A DNA stretch of 64,000 nucleotides, from contig CAZKBH010000002.1 of the NCBI GenBank assembly GCA_964550795.1, positions 1 through 64,000 of the forward strand, in the 5' to 3' direction. The notes under the pieces were generated by a model that had not been told where the DNA came from, did not search any database, and was given only the letters and a program-made list of their open reading frames with translations. The position numbers and the translations under genes were made by a program. Positions 60,885 to 64,000 of the stretch are shown here, piece by piece (position 1 is the first letter of the stretch; each line of letters begins with the position of its first letter). Source of the stretch: M3007 sp964550795 (GTDB lineage: Bacteria; Bacteroidota; Bacteroidia; Chitinophagales; Saprospiraceae).

Positions 60885-60918
60885 TTTGATTTATATGATG
60901 AATCGTGGTTTATCTTTG
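60885..60918 (+). promoter_or_regulatory. Promoter of the cyclic glucan synthase gene
   Basis: TTTG (60885-60888) and TATCTTTG (60911-60918) are 22 bases apart, a full match to the Bacteroidota promoter form. A second TATCTTTG lies at 60866-60873 without a clear -33. The ATG is at 61023. Confidence 0.6.
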
Positions 60919-61022
60919 AAATAAGATCTCTATTATTATTTAGAGATTGTTTTTAGGTTGGTGTCTAAAAATAGGTTATTCGTAATAAGCACCCGATTAT
61001 CCACAAATTAAAGTGCAAAATT

Positions 61023-64000
61023 ATGACCAACCCGTTAACAGTTTCCTTTAACTCCGTATTTCTGAGAGAAAGTGCCCTTAGTTTGGCTAAAATTCATAAA
61101 GTATCCAAAGGCTCATCTAAGCCAAGGTTAGTTAAGCCTATTTTGGAGAAATCCAAAATTGTGCTTATTGAAACATACAAAACCCTTTCATCCATTGTAA
61201 AATCTGAAAAAGAAATCTCCCCGGCTTCAGAATGGATTCTGGATAATTTTTATATCATCCAGGAGCAGTTGGTTCAGATTGGAATAGACTTCCCTAAAGA
61301 TTATCATAAAAATATCCCCTTGCTTTCAAAAGGAGAGCATATTGGTTTACCGAGGGTTTATGAAATCGTACTGAATCTGCTCACTCATACGGATAATGTT
61401 TTAGACAAAGAAGTTTTAACGGAGTACATAAAGAATTATCAGGATGAAGAACCTCTTCAGATTGGAGAGCTTTGGGCGATTCCTATCATGATTCGATTGT
61501 TTCTTATCCAAATTTTGTCAGAAAAGGCATCCACTATTTTGGAACATAAGAAAATAAAACTAGAAGTAGAAAAGTTTGTAGTGGGCCTTCAAAAACTTGA
61601 CTTGGAAGAACCGGGACTTTATTCTCAGGCAATATCCAATTGGTTCAAAGAACATTCTAAAAAATCGGGTTTATATACGCTAATTGAATTGTTTAACAGT
61701 CTTCAAACACAAGGACTGCTCTATGAAGAACAGAAGCGATGGTTTAATTATCGTATCAATCAATATGAAATTACACTAGAAGATGCGATGCGTCAGGAAG
61801 CGCAAAAGCAATCAAGGCTCCATGTAAATGTTCAAAATACTGTTTTGTCCTTAAGGCAAATTTCAGAAGTTGAATGGTCTGATTTTGTGGAGGAGTGTTC
61901 GTTGATGAATGACATCCTCAAAAAAGACCCTTCTGGTGACTATCCGCAAATGGATTTTCAAACCAGAGACAGCTATCGTAGAGTAGTAGAAAAGCTAGGT
62001 AGGCGTTCTAAATATACCGAACTGCAGGTAGCCAATAAGGCTTTTGAATTAGCTACCGAACAAGCGGCACTCGTTTCAAAAGATTGTGACGACTATATTT
62101 TCGGCAAAAATTGTGTCAAACGGCATATTGGCTATTTTCTTGTTGGTGATGGCTACATTGAGCTTATCAAAAGAACCGGATACGCTACCCCAATCAGAGA
62201 GCGTATTATTCGTGCATTTGAGAACCATTTTTCACTTTATATTTTAACGGTTTCAGTTCTTTCCCTCTCGTTTATAGGGATTTTTTGGTTGGCTTCCGGA
62301 GCTGTAAGTCACAGCTTTGGCATTATTATAGCGGTAATTCTCATTGCAGTTTTCCCTGCCCTCGATTTAGCTATTTCTTTTGTCAATCGTTTTTTTGCCT
62401 TTTTTTTACCACCCCGTTTGCTCCCAAAGCTCAACGATAAAACGGACATTCCAGATAGTTTAAGAACGATGGTTGTTATGCCAACCATGTTGGTCTCTTC
62501 GCAAGATGCTTTGAGGCAGATTGAAAACCTGGAGGTTCATTTTTTAGGGAACCCCGATCCCGGACTTCAGTTTGCACTACTTTCTGATTTCATAGATGCG
62601 CGAAAAAAGATTGCAGAAGGAGACAAAGCCATCCTGGATGCTGCAACAGAAGCCATCCATCAACTTAATCGAAAGTATCCATCCCGCTTTGGTGACCGAT
62701 TTTTTATGCTTCATCGTGAGCGACTTTGGAATGCGTCTGAAAATGTGTGGATGGGATGGGAAAGAAAGCGCGGGAAACTTGAAGAGTTCAATAATTTAAT
62801 TTGCGACCCGACCGCTCCAACTTCCTACACAGTTATAGTGGGTGATTTTTTGTCTAGCGCGAGCCTTTGTCCGATACAGTTTGTGATTACATTGGATGCT
62901 GACACCAAATTACCACCCGGATCTGCAAAAAAATTGATCAACACCATAGCGCATCCCCTGAACAGGGCCTGGTATGACAATGAAAAAAAACGAATCACCA
63001 AAGGATATACGATTATACAACCACGCATTTCCTTTTCCCCTGAATCTGAAAAAAGCACAAGATTTTCAAAAATATTCTCAGGGAATATTGGCTTAGATCT
63101 ATACTCAGCTGCGGTGTCTGATATTTACCAGGACTTGACCGGAGAAGCTTCTTTTACAGGAAAAGGGATTTATGATGTCAGGGCTTTTCATTGTGTACTT
63201 ACCGGTCAATTTCCCGAAAATAGAATTCTATCACATGATCTTATTGAAAGTGCATTTGTAAGAACGGGACTTGCCACAGACATTGAATTGTTTGATGATT
63301 ACCCGAGTACATACAGCGCCTATACAAAAAGAAACCATCGCTGGACAAGAGGCGATTGGCAAATAGCTGCATGGTTATTTCCAAGCGTTCCTTCAGAGTC
63401 TGGTGTCATTAAAAATCCGATAAACCTATTATCGAAATGGAAGATATTTGATAACCTGCGTAGGTCGCTCCACTTCTTCTTTCTAACCATATTTTTCATT
63501 GCAGGCATATTTTGGTTGCCAGGATCTAATTGGATATGGGTGTTGGCTGCTTTTGGGATTATTGCTTTCCCTACTTACATCACGTTATCAAGTGATTTGC
63601 TCAATAGACCGGCACGTGTTCGGTGGAAACTCCACATGGTTAAAGTATGGGATAATTTGAGAATTCATCGGATTCAGGCCATGTCCACCATTGTAATTGC
63701 ACCTCATCAGGCTTTTGTTCAGTTAGATGCGATTTTTAGAACCTTGTACCGCTTAACTTTTTCAAAAAAATGGCTGCTTGAATGGTCAACCGCTTCGCAT
63801 GTCGAAAGCATCAATCAACATTCGTTGCTGAGCTACATACGGGGGATGATTTTTCCGATGCTTTTAGGCCTCGGTATATTCATCTTTGCCCTTTTTACTC
63901 ATCCTGCGCACCTCTGGGTAGTTACTCCCTTTTTTGTTTTATGGTTTAGTTCTCCTTTTTATGTTTGGTATATCAGTCAGCCTTTAGAAAAAATACAAAT
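61023..64000 (+). CDS. Cyclic beta-1,2-glucan synthase (NdvB/ChvB-like), partial
   Basis: An open frame of 992 codons that continues past the window. It is not closed by a stop, so it is easy to miss. The N-terminus has SEWILDNFYIIQEQL and IGELWAIPIMIRLFLI, typical of the family. Transmembrane segments at about 400-470 lead to a GT84 domain: ITLDADTKLPPG (about 621-632), DIYQDLTGEASFTGKGIYD, ILSHDLIESAF, and HRWTRGDWQ (about 772-780). More membrane segments follow to the window end. The full family is about 2,800 residues and ends in glycoside phosphorylase domains not visible here. It makes cyclic beta-1,2-glucan, used in osmotic or host adaptation. AT-rich compared with the dcw region. Confidence 0.9.
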   Translation, partial: MTNPLTVSFNSVFLRESALSLAKIHKVSKGSSKPRLVKPILEKSKIVLIETYKTLSSIVKSEKEISPASEWILDNFYIIQEQLVQIGIDFPKDYHKNIPLLSKGEHIGLPRVYEIVLNLLTHTDNVLDKEVLTEYIKNYQDEEPLQIGELWAIPIMIRLFLIQILSEKASTILEHKKIKLEVEKFVVGLQKLDLEEPGLYSQAISNWFKEHSKKSGLYTLIELFNSLQTQGLLYEEQKRWFNYRINQYEITLEDAMRQEAQKQSRLHVNVQNTVLSLRQISEVEWSDFVEECSLMNDILKKDPSGDYPQMDFQTRDSYRRVVEKLGRRSKYTELQVANKAFELATEQAALVSKDCDDYIFGKNCVKRHIGYFLVGDGYIELIKRTGYATPIRERIIRAFENHFSLYILTVSVLSLSFIGIFWLASGAVSHSFGIIIAVILIAVFPALDLAISFVNRFFAFFLPPRLLPKLNDKTDIPDSLRTMVVMPTMLVSSQDALRQIENLEVHFLGNPDPGLQFALLSDFIDARKKIAEGDKAILDAATEAIHQLNRKYPSRFGDRFFMLHRERLWNASENVWMGWERKRGKLEEFNNLICDPTAPTSYTVIVGDFLSSASLCPIQFVITLDADTKLPPGSAKKLINTIAHPLNRAWYDNEKKRITKGYTIIQPRISFSPESEKSTRFSKIFSGNIGLDLYSAAVSDIYQDLTGEASFTGKGIYDVRAFHCVLTGQFPENRILSHDLIESAFVRTGLATDIELFDDYPSTYSAYTKRNHRWTRGDWQIAAWLFPSVPSESGVIKNPINLLSKWKIFDNLRRSLHFFFLTIFFIAGIFWLPGSNWIWVLAAFGIIAFPTYITLSSDLLNRPARVRWKLHMVKVWDNLRIHRIQAMSTIVIAPHQAFVQLDAIFRTLYRLTFSKKWLLEWSTASHVESINQHSLLSYIRGMIFPMLLGLGIFIFALFTHPAHLWVVTPFFVLWFSSPFYVWYISQPLEKIQ

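Overview
The window looks like a draft contig from a member of the Bacteroidota, most plausibly the Saprospiria (Haliscomenobacter/Lewinella-like). Pointers are SusC-style carboxypeptidase-regulatory domains on outer-membrane proteins, lipoproteins with a C-K-K-D-D start, -7 boxes of the TAnnTTTG type, weak Shine-Dalgarno usage, and a complete Bacteroidota-type division and cell wall (dcw) cluster. Two N runs (22612-22621 and 47293-47392) are assembly gaps. No rRNA, tRNA or CRISPR array was seen.

Layout. 1-2100: a small hypothetical gene and a Y1 (HUH) transposase bracketed by two arrays of a ~74-bp minisatellite. 2322-10286: a secreted DinB-like protein, a fatty-acid-hydroxylase-type membrane oxygenase running into a 5'-truncated Fic gene, a purple-acid-phosphatase-like enzyme, a DUF4833 protein and a DUF5686 outer-membrane protein. 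10409-13806: a tightly packed three-gene operon (alpha-oxoamine synthase, GNAT-like acyltransferase, extended SDR) that matches the known bacterial ceramide route. 14358-17716: glycosyltransferase, flippase-like protein, glycosyltransferase. 18497-26584: envelope and metal-uptake genes (two paralogous lipoproteins, a BamA/TamA-like protein, two TonB receptors, a His-rich small protein), with a perfect 16-bp inverted-repeat operator in front of one receptor. 26648-35538: alkyltransferase-like protein, DUF433/DUF5615 pair with rsmA, an O-antigen ligase-like protein, a lipoprotein methyltransferase, an M50/CBS protease, a DUF72 protein and an OmpA/thrombospondin-3 protein.

36119-57019 is the dcw cluster: mraZ, rsmH, ftsL-like, ftsI-like PBP, murE, mraY, murD, a GT4 glycosyltransferase, ftsW, a GxxExxY gene, murG, a lipoprotein, an MscS channel, murC, ftsQ, a four-helix-bundle gene, ftsA, a second four-helix-bundle gene and ftsZ. 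It starts with a promoter carrying a MraZ-type box and ends at a good intrinsic terminator. 57703-64000: an AT-rich DUF4041/T5orf172 gene, a secreted hypothetical protein, and the first 992 codons of a cyclic beta-1,2-glucan synthase that runs off the window.

The most unusual feature is a system of low-complexity repeats. At most dcw junctions a C-poor arm begins at or near the upstream stop codon, and a complementary G-poor arm ends just before the next start codon. Each junction has its own short unit. Three of these arm pairs enclose a small ORF (two four-helix-bundle proteins and one GxxExxY protein), which recalls the layout of 23S rRNA intervening sequences. Related palindromes and short tandem units also lie in frame inside murE, murD and the glycosyltransferase gene, and one unit supplies the last residues and stop codons of several Mur ligases.
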